From assembly GCF_000144625.1 (NCBI RefSeq), contig NC_014376.1, positions 62,001-126,000 on the forward strand: 64,000 bases of DNA, read 5' to 3'. Source of the DNA: [Clostridium] saccharolyticum WM1. GTDB lineage: Bacteria > Bacillota > Clostridia > Lachnospirales > Lachnospiraceae. Positions within the stretch are counted from its first letter, which is position 1, and each line of letters opens with the position of its first letter. The position numbers and the translations under genes were made by a program. Positions 1 through 11,194 of the stretch are shown here, one piece after another. A model generated the notes under the pieces. The model searched no databases. It had not been told where the DNA came from and saw only the letters and a program-made list of their open reading frames with translations.

Positions 1-79
1 ACTGGACATGAACCAGTTTGTTGTTTTCTACCTCAAAATCAATTTCCCTGGAACAGACGCCATGTGTTTTATATTTCAT
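1..79 (-). CDS. TSCPD domain-containing protein, N-terminal fragment (cut by window edge)
   Basis: The first 26 codons of a minus-strand gene run off the left edge. The start is the ATG at 79-77, with a GGAGG ribosome site at 92-88. The peptide begins MKYKTHGVCSREIDFEV, which I recognise as the start of the short clostridial TSCPD-domain proteins (TIGR03905 type, about 80-90 aa), related to the C-terminal domain of some ribonucleotide reductases. The molecular role of the stand-alone proteins is not established. It is divergent from the nucleosidase gene that follows. Confidence 0.7.
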   Translation of the reverse strand, partial: MKYKTHGVCSREIDFEVENNKLVHVQ

Positions 80-162
80 TCCTGATTCCTCCGATTTAAA
101 AGCCCTTATTATTATGAACCATAAAATTATAGCGAAATTCCAGTGAGGTTGTCAATAGTTCT

Positions 163-190
163 TTGCAAACTGGCTGTCAGCCGTTATAAT
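163..190 (+). promoter_or_regulatory. Sigma-A promoter of mtnN
   Basis: TTGCAA at 163-168 and a perfect TATAAT at 185-190 are separated by 16 bp. They lie about 40 bp upstream of the mtnN start in the divergent intergenic region. Confidence 0.7.
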
Positions 191-230
191 AGAAAGCAGA
201 ATAAAAAAATGCATGGAAAGGGAGAAAACT

Positions 231-929
231 ATGTTGGGAATCATCGGAGCCATGGATGTGGAAGTGGCAGAAGTAAAAAAAGCCATGGAGGATGTTACGG
301 TTGAAACCATAGCTGCAATGGATTTTTATAGAGGGATTTTAAAAGGAAAGGAAGCGGTGGTGGTCCGCTCCGGGATCGGCAAGGTAAATGCGGCAGTCTG
401 CACCCAGATCCTGGCAGATCATTACCATGTAACCGCTGTCATAAATACAGGGATTGCAGGTTCCCTGAAGAAGGAGATCAATATCGGGGATGTGGTGCTT
501 TCTACGGATGTGGTGCACCACGATATGGATGCCACTGGCTTTGGATATCCTGCAGGACAGATTCCCCAAATGAAGGAATTTGCCTTCCGGGCCGACGAAG
601 GGCTTCGGAATCTGGCTGAAGAATGCTGCAGAAGGGTAAATCCTGAGGTTGGAGTTTTTACCGGAAGGGTGGTTTCCGGGGACCAGTTTATTTCTGATAG
701 GGTTAAAAAGCAGTGGATTTCTGAGACATTCGGCGGTTACTGCACGGAAATGGAAGGGGCTGCCATTGCCCAGGCGGCATACTTAAACCACATCCCGTTT
801 CTCATTATAAGAGCCATATCAGATAAGGCGGATGACAGCGCAAACATGGACTACAGTGAGTTTGAGGAAAAGGCGGTCAGGCACTCCGTAAATCTTATTC
901 TAGCCATGGCTGAACAGGATTCATATTAA
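231..929 (+). CDS. mtnN: 5'-methylthioadenosine/S-adenosylhomocysteine nucleosidase
   Basis: Cytoplasmic nucleosidase that cleaves adenine from methylthioadenosine and S-adenosylhomocysteine in methionine salvage and autoinducer-2 precursor formation. The 232-aa protein has the family length. It begins MLGIIGAMDVEV and carries the PNP/UDP-phosphorylase fold motifs: GIGKVNAA near 50, NTGIAGS near 75, TEMEGAA near 172 (the Glu contacts the ribose) and RAISDKAD near 197 (the Asp is the catalytic acid). An in-frame ATG at 213 exists. The start at 231 is preferred because AAAGGGAG lies just upstream and the family begins at MLGII. It is apparently monocistronic. Confidence 0.95.
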   Translation: MLGIIGAMDVEVAEVKKAMEDVTVETIAAMDFYRGILKGKEAVVVRSGIGKVNAAVCTQILADHYHVTAVINTGIAGSLKKEINIGDVVLSTDVVHHDMDATGFGYPAGQIPQMKEFAFRADEGLRNLAEECCRRVNPEVGVFTGRVVSGDQFISDRVKKQWISETFGGYCTEMEGAAIAQAAYLNHIPFLIIRAISDKADDSANMDYSEFEEKAVRHSVNLILAMAEQDSY

Positions 930-933
930 GTTA

Positions 934-969
934 AGAATCGAATCCTGACAGGATTTGACGAACGATTCT
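934..969. repeat. Inverted repeat 3' of mtnN
   Basis: Nested inverted repeat: AGAATCG at 934-940 pairs with CGATTCT at 963-969, and inside it AATCCT pairs with AGGATT around a GAC loop. No U-run follows, so it is a poor intrinsic terminator. It could be an mRNA 3'-end structure. Confidence 0.45.
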
Positions 970-1056
970 AGGCTCTCTCATCTTCCCAAAGCCAGACCAG
1001 GTGATTATAATAAACCTATCACCGGTCGAAACCGGGAAGAAAGGGGAGCTATTATT

Positions 1057-1998
1057 ATGCTGGAATTTTTACAGACAGGCAAAGCGCTGTACGTGCTTGC
1101 AGCCCTATGCGGCATTGGCATTATCACAAGATGGCTGACACGTAACCTCTACAAAAGATTGATCAAAGAATCCGATAACCTTACACTGACGAAAAACAAA
1201 AATCTTCGGGCGTTTAAGCAGAAGACGGAAACTACGTACCAGATGAACCAGGGAATCCCAAAGGTAAAGCCGTATCTGGAACGGCAGATGTATGATTTTA
1301 AACATATGGGTATAACACTCCACGGATGGAATATGTTTTCCAACCAGATGACACTATGGTGCTTTTTGGCAGGAGGCGGGCTGGCGTTCGCATCTTACTG
1401 GTACCGCACCGATTCTTATTACATCGTCTTGTATGGCTCTGCAGGAATCATGGCCGGGTTGTTTACCATTCTGGTGGACCACGGTGCAGGCATTGCGGAG
1501 AAACGGCAGCAGCTGTTTTCGTCTCTGGACAATTATCTGGAAAATACGTTGATTTACAGGCTGGATATGGATCGAGAAGAATCCCAGGCAATATCGGGGC
1601 CTCATATGGAAACCCGTGAAAATATAAGATCTATTTACCCCCAATCAACCATGGCAGGGGCAGAAGGCGAACCGGAGCTGGACAAGAAGGCGGAAAGGCG
1701 TAGTGCAAGGCAAAGGAATGTTTCCCTGGAAAAATCCATAAGGAACCGGCCGCAAAAGCAGTCTATGGAGGCGTTTTCAGAAGCGTCTGAGGCAGGAGCC
1801 GAAAGAAAGGAAATCCAGGGGCAGCCGGATATGAAAAATTCCAGGCGGGATGTGGATTACTTAAAACGGAGCCTGGAACAGATTGCCGCCAGCCGGGAAA
1901 GAGAGCGGGGAGGAAGGCAGGGAGAGGATTGGCTGAAGGATTTAAGTCCTGATGAATTAAAGCTGATCGGTGAAATTCTCCAGGAATACCTGACATGA
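1057..1998 (+). CDS. Membrane protein of unknown function with charged C-terminal region
   Basis: I do not recognise this 313-aa protein. It has a hydrophobic segment near residues 10-28, then a basic, Lys/Arg-rich stretch. A pair of hydrophobic segments follows at roughly 105-150. The second half is long, polar and probably disordered, with many Glu/Arg/Lys residues, and ends in a short helical motif (DLSPDELKLIGEILQEYL). The open frame extends upstream to 955, but the ATG at 1057 has AAGGGGAG eight bases before it and opens directly into the first hydrophobic segment, so I chose it. It is flanked by mtnN and pgi with no sign of co-transcription, and I assign no function. Confidence 0.7.
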   Translation: MLEFLQTGKALYVLAALCGIGIITRWLTRNLYKRLIKESDNLTLTKNKNLRAFKQKTETTYQMNQGIPKVKPYLERQMYDFKHMGITLHGWNMFSNQMTLWCFLAGGGLAFASYWYRTDSYYIVLYGSAGIMAGLFTILVDHGAGIAEKRQQLFSSLDNYLENTLIYRLDMDREESQAISGPHMETRENIRSIYPQSTMAGAEGEPELDKKAERRSARQRNVSLEKSIRNRPQKQSMEAFSEASEAGAERKEIQGQPDMKNSRRDVDYLKRSLEQIAASRERERGGRQGEDWLKDLSPDELKLIGEILQEYLT

Positions 1999-2026
1999 AC
2001 CTTTGGAAGGCAGAAAGAAAATCATG

Positions 2027-2055
2027 TCGCATTCAGAACTATTCTGTGGTATAAT
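2027..2055 (+). promoter_or_regulatory. Probable promoter of pgi
   Basis: Perfect TATAAT at 2050-2055 with a weak -35 (TCGCAT, 2027-2032) at 17 bp spacing. Transcription would start near 2062, putting the palindromic element at 2085-2120 in the pgi leader. Confidence 0.5.
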
Positions 2056-2084
2056 TTTCCTAAGCAGGAGGTCAGGAACCTGAA

Positions 2085-2120
2085 GTCAAATAACCCATAG
2101 CAGGCTACGAGCTATTTGAC
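2085..2120 (+). repeat. 36-nt palindromic leader element, copy A
   Basis: GTCAAATA (2085-2092) and TATTTGAC (2113-2120) form a perfect 8-bp inverted repeat around a 20-nt centre. A second copy of exactly the same length lies at 17949-17984 and matches at 30 of 36 positions. Both lie shortly downstream of a TATAAT and upstream of a coding start. It may be a dispersed palindromic repeat or a structured mRNA leader. Confidence 0.6.
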
Positions 2121-2203
2121 ACTGCAGGCAGTTGCCAGGGTCAGGCTCGCTTGGCTTCTGCACTTGCCTTTGCGAGAATAAAAGGAAAAGGAGAATATTA
2201 GCA

Positions 2204-3550
2204 ATGGGAAATGTAATTTTTGATTATTCCAGGGCGTCAGGCTTTGTATCAGCAGAGGAAATGGAGAATATGAAGGCCACAGTTATGTGTGCCAGGAATG
2301 TGCTGATGAACAAATCCGGTGCAGGCAGTGATTTCTTGGGGTGGATCGACCTTCCGGTGGATTATGATAAGGAAGAATTCCAGAGAATAAAGATGGCAGC
2401 AGAGAAGATTCAAAATGATTCTGAGGTCCTGCTTGTCATCGGTATCGGCGGTTCCTATCTTGGAGCCAGGGCAGCCATAGAATTTTTATCCCACAGCTTT
2501 TACAATGTATTGCCAAAAGGAAAACGCAAAACTCCGGAGATCTATTTTGTAGGAAACAGCATCAGCAGCAAATACATCCAGGACTTAAAGGATGTGCTTG
2601 ATGGAAAGGATTTCTCCGTTAATATTATATCAAAGTCCGGGACTACCACAGAGCCGGCAATCGCCTTCCGGGTATTTAAGGATATGCTGATTGAAAAATA
2701 TGGCCGTGAGGAGGCAAATAAAAGGATTTATGCCACTACGGATAAGGCAAGGGGGGCATTGAAGAATCTGGCTGACGAGGAAGGCTATGAATCCTTTGTT
2801 GTACCGGATGATGTAGGTGGACGTTTCTCAGTGCTTACAGCAGTTGGCCTTCTTCCGATTGCAGTTTCCGGCGCTGATATTGATAAATTGATGGAAGGTG
2901 CAGAGGCAGCCAGGAAGGAAGCTCTGGAAGCGGATTTTGAGACAAACGGCTCCCTCCAGTATGCGGCTGTGCGTAATATCCTGCTTCGCAAAGGGAAAAC
3001 AGTGGAGATTGTGGCAAACTATGAGCCAAGCCTTCATTATGTTTCCGAGTGGTGGAAGCAGTTGTTTGGGGAAAGCGAAGGAAAGGATCAAAGGGGGATC
3101 TTTCCGGCAGCAGTGGATTTGACCACAGACTTGCACTCTATGGGACAGTTTATTCAGGATGGGGCCAGAATTATGTTTGAAACCGTACTGAATGTAGAAG
3201 CATCTCCGGCAGAGATCCTTCTTAAGGAAGAAGAGGTTGATACCGACGGTATGAACTATCTGGCTGGTAAGAGTGTTGATTTTGTCAATAAGAGCGCGAT
3301 GAACGGAACCATTCTGGCTCATACCGACGGGGATGTGCCCAATCTGATGGTTGGGATTCCTAAGCAGGATGAGTACAGTCTGGGACAGCTCTTCTATTTC
3401 TTTGAATATGCATGCGGCATCAGCGGATATATATTGGGCGTGAATCCGTTTAATCAGCCGGGAGTGGAAAGCTATAAGAAGAATATGTTTGCACTTCTTG
3501 GAAAACCGGGATATGAGAAAGAAAGGGAGGAGCTTTTAAAGCGGTTATAA
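2204..3550 (+). CDS. pgi: Glucose-6-phosphate isomerase
   Basis: Glycolytic isomerase interconverting glucose-6-phosphate and fructose-6-phosphate in the cytoplasm. The 448-aa length is that of the Bacillus/Clostridium type. Visible motifs are the first SIS sugar-phosphate site ([16 protein letters not shown] near 90), [10 protein letters not shown] near 145 contacting phosphate, the PGI signature [15 protein letters not shown] near 205, and [10 protein letters not shown] near 290 containing the catalytic glutamate. The frame is open from 2132, but translation should begin at the ATG at 2204 (MGNVIFDY), which follows AAAAGGAG. The leader carries a palindromic element, and a strong terminator follows. 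Confidence 0.96.
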   Translation: MGNVIFDYSRASGFVSAEEMENMKATVMCARNVLMNKSGAGSDFLGWIDLPVDYDKEEFQRIKMAAEKIQNDSEVLLVIGIGGSYLGARAAIEFLSHSFYNVLPKGKRKTPEIYFVGNSISSKYIQDLKDVLDGKDFSVNIISKSGTTTEPAIAFRVFKDMLIEKYGREEANKRIYATTDKARGALKNLADEEGYESFVVPDDVGGRFSVLTAVGLLPIAVSGADIDKLMEGAEAARKEALEADFETNGSLQYAAVRNILLRKGKTVEIVANYEPSLHYVSEWWKQLFGESEGKDQRGIFPAAVDLTTDLHSMGQFIQDGARIMFETVLNVEASPAEILLKEEEVDTDGMNYLAGKSVDFVNKSAMNGTILAHTDGDVPNLMVGIPKQDEYSLGQLFYFFEYACGISGYILGVNPFNQPGVESYKKNMFALLGKPGYEKEREELLKRL

Positions 3551-3564
3551 GGTGTCGGCAGACT

Positions 3565-3622
3565 GCGCCGGTGTTCTGGTTCAGACTTTTATAAAGAGTC
3601 GGACCGGGGTGCCGGCGCTTTT
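3565..3622 (+). terminator. Intrinsic terminator of pgi
   Basis: GCGCCGG (3565-3571) pairs with the CCGGCGC end of 3611-3618. The inner part (GGTTCAGACT versus AGTCGGACC) also pairs, forming a long stem-loop followed by TTTT. Confidence 0.8.
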
Positions 3623-3671
3623 GAACGTTTTGGTTTTTTTGGAAATAATAAAGAGATTTTTAAGAAAATCT

Positions 3672-3699
3672 TTGATATGAAATAGCGGTATAGTATAGT
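3672..3699 (+). promoter_or_regulatory. Promoter of the lipoprotein gene
   Basis: TTGATA at 3672-3677 and TATAGT at 3694-3699, 16 bp apart, about 47 bp before the start codon. Confidence 0.6.
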
Positions 3700-3746
3700 A
3701 TACTGAAAGGGTATGACTGAAAACAACATGATTAAAGGAGGAAGAT

Positions 3747-4517
3747 ATGAAAAAATGTTTAATGCTTTTCCTTGCTCTGGCTACAGCCCTGTCATTGGCT
3801 GCCTGCAAGGGGGAAAAGGATCCTAAGGTGATTTACGATGAGGCTACGAAAAAAACCTCGGAGCTGGCTTCCATGGATGTGGTCTCTGCAGTCAGCATGC
3901 AGATGACTCAGGGGGAAGACACCACGGATATTAAGATGGACCTGGATATGAAGATGGCAGATATTAACACCGAGAACATGAGGTATCTGGCAACTGGAAC
4001 CACTTCATTGATGGGCCAGAACCTGGATATACTCATGTATTATGAGAACGGGTATTATTATATGGATTCCATGGGACAGAAGATCAAGTATGCCATGGAT
4101 CTGGATGCGATGATGAAACAAATCAAGCAGAGCACAGAAGGGGCAAGCGTAGATTCTTCTTATTTGAAAGACATCACGGCAAAAAAGGATGGAGATAACC
4201 AGGTCCTAACCTTTACGGTCGACGCTGAAAAGATGGATGCCTATGTACAGGAACTAATGGGCCAGCTTGGAACCAACATGGAAGGGGTAACCTATACCAT
4301 TAAGGAGGCCAGCGGAGAAGCCACGGTCAATAAGGAAGGGTATTTTACCAACTCTAAGATAAAAATGTCTCTTGATATGAATAACCAGGATCAGACGGTG
4401 ACAATGGTTATGGATACAGATTCCACCTATAACAATCCCGGCCAGACGGTTGAAGTCACGGCCCCGGATCTGGAGGGATATACGGAAATCGATGCCAGCG
4501 CCCTGAAGAACCAGTAA
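3747..4517 (+). CDS. Lipoprotein, DUF6612/LolA-like
   Basis: Secreted 256-aa lipoprotein anchored to the outer face of the membrane. A signal peptide (KK charged start, hydrophobic stretch to about residue 18) ends in a lipobox LAAC with the lipidated Cys at about 20. The mature part is rich in Met, Asp and Thr with alternating hydrophobic beta-strand patterns, including a strand pair reading YENGYYYMDSMGQKIKY. This resembles the DUF6612/LolA-LppX-like barrel lipoproteins of Firmicutes. The ligand and role are unknown. RBS AAAGGAGG lies seven bases before the ATG. It has its own promoter and terminator. Confidence 0.75.
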   Translation: MKKCLMLFLALATALSLAACKGEKDPKVIYDEATKKTSELASMDVVSAVSMQMTQGEDTTDIKMDLDMKMADINTENMRYLATGTTSLMGQNLDILMYYENGYYYMDSMGQKIKYAMDLDAMMKQIKQSTEGASVDSSYLKDITAKKDGDNQVLTFTVDAEKMDAYVQELMGQLGTNMEGVTYTIKEASGEATVNKEGYFTNSKIKMSLDMNNQDQTVTMVMDTDSTYNNPGQTVEVTAPDLEGYTEIDASALKNQ

Positions 4518-4566
4518 AAGGCTTCAAACAGAAAACATACCAGGCGATTCCCAGCCGGCTTTCAGA

Positions 4567-4600
4567 ATGCCGCTGCTCTTTTAGGAGGGCAGCGGCATCT
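4567..4600 (+). terminator. Intrinsic terminator of the lipoprotein gene
   Basis: ATGCCGCTGC (4567-4576) pairs perfectly with GCAGCGGCAT (4589-4598), followed by CTTATATT. Confidence 0.75.
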
Positions 4601-4938
4601 TATATTGAGGGATTCCTGTTTTTTGTCCGATGGACTGCTTCATGCTTTCCTTGTGGGCATTAACCGGAATACCCGGCCGCCTCTTTCCTTCCTGTCTGAA
4701 TTTATCTTCTGAAATCTGCAAATGATAAGTCTGAAACACATCACAAAAATAAAAACATCAATTCTGTTCCAAGCAGTATAAGCTTATCCTTATTAGAAAA
4801 GGTAAATATTTTACTTGTTATATATTTGCAAAAAACGAAAAAGAAATGCGCAAGTGAAGCTATTGGGTAATTATGCACAAAAACAATGGAATAAAAATGT
4901 TAAAAACAGAGGAAAATACAAGAGATTAACTAAAACTA
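4601..4938. other. AT-rich intergenic region upstream of the GH2/GH65 operon
   Basis: No gene seen. The part after about 4740 is strongly AT-rich. A 13-bp palindrome, GTAAA-TAT-TTTAC, at 4802-4814 is the only operator-like symmetry I see, about 150 bp before the operon promoter. It could serve the LacI regulator encoded at 15165, but this is a weak suggestion. Confidence 0.4.
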
Positions 4939-4967
4939 TTGAAAAATTACTTAGTAAATTATATAAT
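4939..4967 (+). promoter_or_regulatory. Sigma-A promoter of the GH2/GH65 sugar operon
   Basis: TTGAAA (4939-4944), a 17-bp spacer and TATAAT (4962-4967). The start codon of the binding protein follows 30 bp later behind AGGAGG. Confidence 0.8.
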
Positions 4968-4997
4968 GATTTTATCAAGTAAACAGGAGGGTAATTT

Positions 4998-6236
4998 ATG
5001 AAAAGAAAGTTGGCAGCATTGTGTATGCTATCTTTGACAGCAGTGGCTGTATTAAGTGGATGTGGCGGCGGAAAAGCCAGCCAGGACACAGCAAAAGACG
5101 GAAAAACTAAAATCCGGTTTGCGTCCTGGGATGTGGCAGAAGATGTAGACCGCCAGCAGGAACTGGTGGATAAATTTAATGCGGCACATGAAGACATTGA
5201 AGTTTCATTGGAAGCCTACGGAAAAGATTTTGATACAAAAATCAGTGCAGGCATGGGTTCCGGAGATACTCCCGATGTCATGTATATGTGGAATTATCCG
5301 GCGTATTATCAGGGGTTGGAACCACTGGATGGCTTCATTGAAAAAGAAGGGGAAGCATATAAGGCAAATTTTTATGATACCTTATGGAATTACAACTCCA
5401 TGGAAGGACAGGTATATGGTATTCCAATCGGATTTACAACGCATACGCTGTTCTATAATAAGGATTTATTCCAGGAAGCAGGAATCCCTGAGCCTACCAA
5501 TGACTGGACCTGGGATGATTTGAGGCAGGCGGCAAAAACCATATCAGAAAAGACTTCTGCAAAAGGCTTTGCATTCCCGATGAAGCCGGATCCATATGAT
5601 TTTGAAATGTATTTATGGAGCAACGGAGCAGCCTATTGTGACAAAGAGGGAAAACTGGAAGGTAATATTAATTCCAAAGCATCAGAGGAAGTATTTCAGA
5701 TGTTCCAGGATATGGAGAAGGAAGGGTATGCAGTCGCTACGGAAAAAAGCGGAACCGATGAATTCCGATCCAAAGCAGTGGCAATGTATGTTTATGGTGC
5801 ATGGTCAATTAATTCTCTGAAAGAAGACGGATTAAACTATGGGGTGGTAGCCATTCCTGCTTTTGCCAATGCGGGGAAAGATTCCGTCAGCATTTTAAGC
5901 TCTTCCGGTATCTCTATTTCAAAGGACAGTAAGAATAAAGAAGCAGCATGGGAATTTGTAAAATTCTGGACCAATGAAGAATCCAACAAAGCACGTATTG
6001 GTCTGGAATTACCGGTACTGAGCAGCGTTGTAGAATCGGAAAAGATTATGGATCAACCGGAATATGCGCCGTTCTACTTAATGCTGGAACAAAGCACCGG
6101 ATATACTTCTGCCAGCTTTATTATAAAAGAGTGGTCAGAATTATCAGAAAACCTGTCCCTGTCCTTTGAAGAAGTATTTAATCCAAGTTCACTTCAAAGC
6201 GTACCGGATGTATTGAACAGTGCAGCACAGCAGTAA
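4998..6236 (+). CDS. Sugar ABC transporter substrate-binding lipoprotein (family 1)
   Basis: Membrane-anchored receptor of a CUT1-type sugar importer, 412 aa. The signal peptide ends in the lipobox LSGC with the lipidated Cys near residue 22. The mature protein has the family-1 fold: FASWDVAEDVDRQQELVDKF near 41, GIPIGFTTHTLFYNKDLF near 140 and AAWEFVKFW near 316. It is the first gene of an operon with two permeases, a beta-galactosidase and a GH65 phosphorylase, so an oligosaccharide ligand is likely, though its identity cannot be read from sequence. No ATPase gene is in this operon, so a shared MsmX-type ATPase is expected. A strong hairpin follows the gene. Confidence 0.92.
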   Translation: MKRKLAALCMLSLTAVAVLSGCGGGKASQDTAKDGKTKIRFASWDVAEDVDRQQELVDKFNAAHEDIEVSLEAYGKDFDTKISAGMGSGDTPDVMYMWNYPAYYQGLEPLDGFIEKEGEAYKANFYDTLWNYNSMEGQVYGIPIGFTTHTLFYNKDLFQEAGIPEPTNDWTWDDLRQAAKTISEKTSAKGFAFPMKPDPYDFEMYLWSNGAAYCDKEGKLEGNINSKASEEVFQMFQDMEKEGYAVATEKSGTDEFRSKAVAMYVYGAWSINSLKEDGLNYGVVAIPAFANAGKDSVSILSSSGISISKDSKNKEAAWEFVKFWTNEESNKARIGLELPVLSSVVESEKIMDQPEYAPFYLMLEQSTGYTSASFIIKEWSELSENLSLSFEEVFNPSSLQSVPDVLNSAAQQ

Positions 6237-6253
6237 AACATAATAGCAAAGAA

Positions 6254-6295
6254 GAATCTGGCCGTCTGGTTCATAGATCCCGGACAGCCAGATTC
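6254..6295 (+). terminator. Stem-loop between binding-protein and permease genes
   Basis: GAATCTGGC (6254-6262) pairs perfectly with GCCAGATTC (6287-6295). It is followed only by CTTTAAA. It is better read as a leaky terminator or 3'-end stabiliser that raises binding-protein mRNA over permease mRNA than as an operon end. Confidence 0.6.
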
Positions 6296-6339
6296 CTTTA
6301 AAGGCTACAAAAAAGAATCAGCTTAATGGGAGAAACGCT

Positions 6340-7257
6340 ATGAAGCAAAAAAAGTTTATAAGGAATGCAACTCCGTACTTCTTCATTACTCCGTGGATCA
6401 TTGGTTTTTTAGTATTTACAATCGGACCGCTTATTCTGTCCCTGGGCATGAGCTTTTTTGACTGGCCATTGACTTCTGATCCGGTATTTAAAGGGGTTGG
6501 CAACTATGCTGAAATGTTTACCCGGGATAACCAGTTCTGGAAGTCCCTGACAATCAGCTTAAAATATGCAGCAATTTTTGTACCTTTAAATATGGCAATT
6601 GCCCTGTTCCTTGCAATGCTGATCACGCAGCCGGTGAATGGCGTAAAAATATACCGTACCATCTTCTATATACCCGCAGTTATATCCGGTGTGGCAGTAT
6701 CCATAATCTGGGGCTGGATTTTAAATGGGGACTATGGAGTACTAAACTATTTATTGTCCTTACTGGGGATTAAAGGCCCCAGGTGGCTGGTGGATCCTGC
6801 ATGGGCACTGTTTGCAGTTGTCTTGGCTAGTGCTTTTGGCGTAGGAACCATGATGCTGATATTTTACACGGATATTAAAAATATACCAATTGATTTGTAT
6901 GAAGCTTCCTCTTTGGATGGAGCCAGTCCTGTAAAACAGTTCTTCAGCATTACACTGCCGATTATTACACCTACTATTTTGTTTAATTTAATCACTTCTG
7001 TCATCAGTTCGTTCCAGCAGGTGACGCTGGTCATGCTGCTGACCGGAGGAGGTCCGCTAAAATCCACCTATTTCTATGGGCTTTATACTTATAACAATGC
7101 GTTTAAGCATCATAAGCTGGGATATGCAAGTGCCAATGCATGGGTGATGTTTATTATTATCTTAATTCTGACGGCATTGATCTTCAAGTCTTCTTCTACA
7201 TGGGTATTTTATGAAACGGAAGCAAAAAATGGTAAGAAGAAAAAAGGAGGGAAATAA
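6340..7257 (+). CDS. Sugar ABC transporter permease (MalF/LacF type)
   Basis: Inner-membrane permease of 305 aa with about six transmembrane helices (first near 18-38). It carries the binding-protein-dependent permease EAA loop that docks the ATPase (EASSLDGASPVKQFFSITLP near 188). The short LQ-free N-terminus is typical of CUT1 MalF-like subunits. It starts with ATG at 6340 after GGGAGAAACGCT and ends two bases before the partner permease, so the two are translationally coupled. Its role is translocation of the sugar bound by the product of 4998-6236. Confidence 0.92.
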   Translation: MKQKKFIRNATPYFFITPWIIGFLVFTIGPLILSLGMSFFDWPLTSDPVFKGVGNYAEMFTRDNQFWKSLTISLKYAAIFVPLNMAIALFLAMLITQPVNGVKIYRTIFYIPAVISGVAVSIIWGWILNGDYGVLNYLLSLLGIKGPRWLVDPAWALFAVVLASAFGVGTMMLIFYTDIKNIPIDLYEASSLDGASPVKQFFSITLPIITPTILFNLITSVISSFQQVTLVMLLTGGGPLKSTYFYGLYTYNNAFKHHKLGYASANAWVMFIIILILTALIFKSSSTWVFYETEAKNGKKKKGGK

Positions 7258-7259
7258 TA

Positions 7260-8081
7260 ATGAAGATGTCCAAAAAATCAAAAGTTATGATCTATGCCCT
7301 TCTGACTGCTGTTGCAGTTTACTTTCTTGCCCCTTTTATTTATATGTTCTTTACTGCCTTTAAGACGGAAGCAGAAGCCATTGCTTATCCGCCCCGGTTA
7401 TTTCCTTCCAAATGGCTGTTTGATAATTTTAAAAATGCATGGCAATCACAGCCCTTTGGTACGTATTTAAAAAATTCTATTATTATTACGGTTATGACAA
7501 CTGCAGGACAGATCCTTTCCTGTTCTCTGGTGGCATACGGTTTTGCAAGGTTTGAATTTAAGGGAAAAAATCTGTTATTTATGATTTTGCTTTCAACGAT
7601 GATGATTCCATGGGATGTTACCATGATTCCTCAATATATGGAATTTAATTTATTTGGCTGGATTAACACGTTAAAGCCACTGATCGTACCCGCATGGTTT
7701 GGCTCTGCCTACTATATTTTTTTAATGAGGCAATTCTTAATGGGGGTTCCCAAGGATTTTGAAGAGGCGGCGCGAATTGACGGTGCCAATGCATTTCAGA
7801 TTTATTGGAAAATTTTCATGCCGATCTTAAAGCCCTCCCTGATTCTGGTAGGCGTCTTAAATATGATTACGGTGTGGAATGATTATCTGGGACCATTGAT
7901 TTTCCTTCATGACAGAAGTAAATATACACTTGCGTTAGGACTTGCAACCTTTAAGGGAGTTCACAGCACACGGATTATCCCTATGCTTTGTATTACGATC
8001 ATTATGATTATCCCGCCAATTATTATATTCATTATTGCGCAAAAGTATATTGTAGAAGGGACAAGTGGTTCTATTAAATAG
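7260..8081 (+). CDS. Sugar ABC transporter permease (MalG/LacG type)
   Basis: Second permease subunit, 273 aa, with six predicted membrane helices. The cytoplasmic EAA loop reads EEAARIDGANAFQIYWKIFMPILKP in family terms (near residues 166-190; only key residues matter: EAA...G...IF.PILKP). The C-terminus ends in the usual QKYIVEG-x-SG motif of CUT1 permeases. The ribosome site AAAGGAGG lies inside the end of the upstream permease. With 4998-6236 and 6340-7257 it makes an importer lacking its own ATPase. Confidence 0.92.
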   Translation: MKMSKKSKVMIYALLTAVAVYFLAPFIYMFFTAFKTEAEAIAYPPRLFPSKWLFDNFKNAWQSQPFGTYLKNSIIITVMTTAGQILSCSLVAYGFARFEFKGKNLLFMILLSTMMIPWDVTMIPQYMEFNLFGWINTLKPLIVPAWFGSAYYIFLMRQFLMGVPKDFEEAARIDGANAFQIYWKIFMPILKPSLILVGVLNMITVWNDYLGPLIFLHDRSKYTLALGLATFKGVHSTRIIPMLCITIIMIIPPIIIFIIAQKYIVEGTSGSIK

Positions 8082-8088
8082 AAAGAGC

Positions 8089-8138
8089 AGCCGGGTTGAG
8101 TATTTCATGTGCATCTACGCACTGTTTTCTTCCCGGCT
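8089..8138 (+). terminator. Intra-operon stem-loop before the beta-galactosidase gene
   Basis: AGCCGGG (8089-8095) pairs with CCCGGCT (8132-8138) around a large loop and is followed by an AT-rich, U-poor tract. No good promoter follows, so it is probably an attenuator or processing site rather than a full stop. Confidence 0.5.
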
Positions 8139-8157
8139 ATATATTTGTTTGACATAA

Positions 8158-11169
<3,012 letters not shown>

Positions 11170-11194
11170 GAAGAGATAAAGGAGCAGTCAAAGT

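Noticed and set aside
4802..4814. GTAAA-TAT-TTTAC palindrome as the LacI operator
   Set aside because: It lies about 150 bp upstream of the promoter, is AT-only in the centre unlike the typical central CG of LacI-family sites, and has no second copy. It is kept only as a remark.
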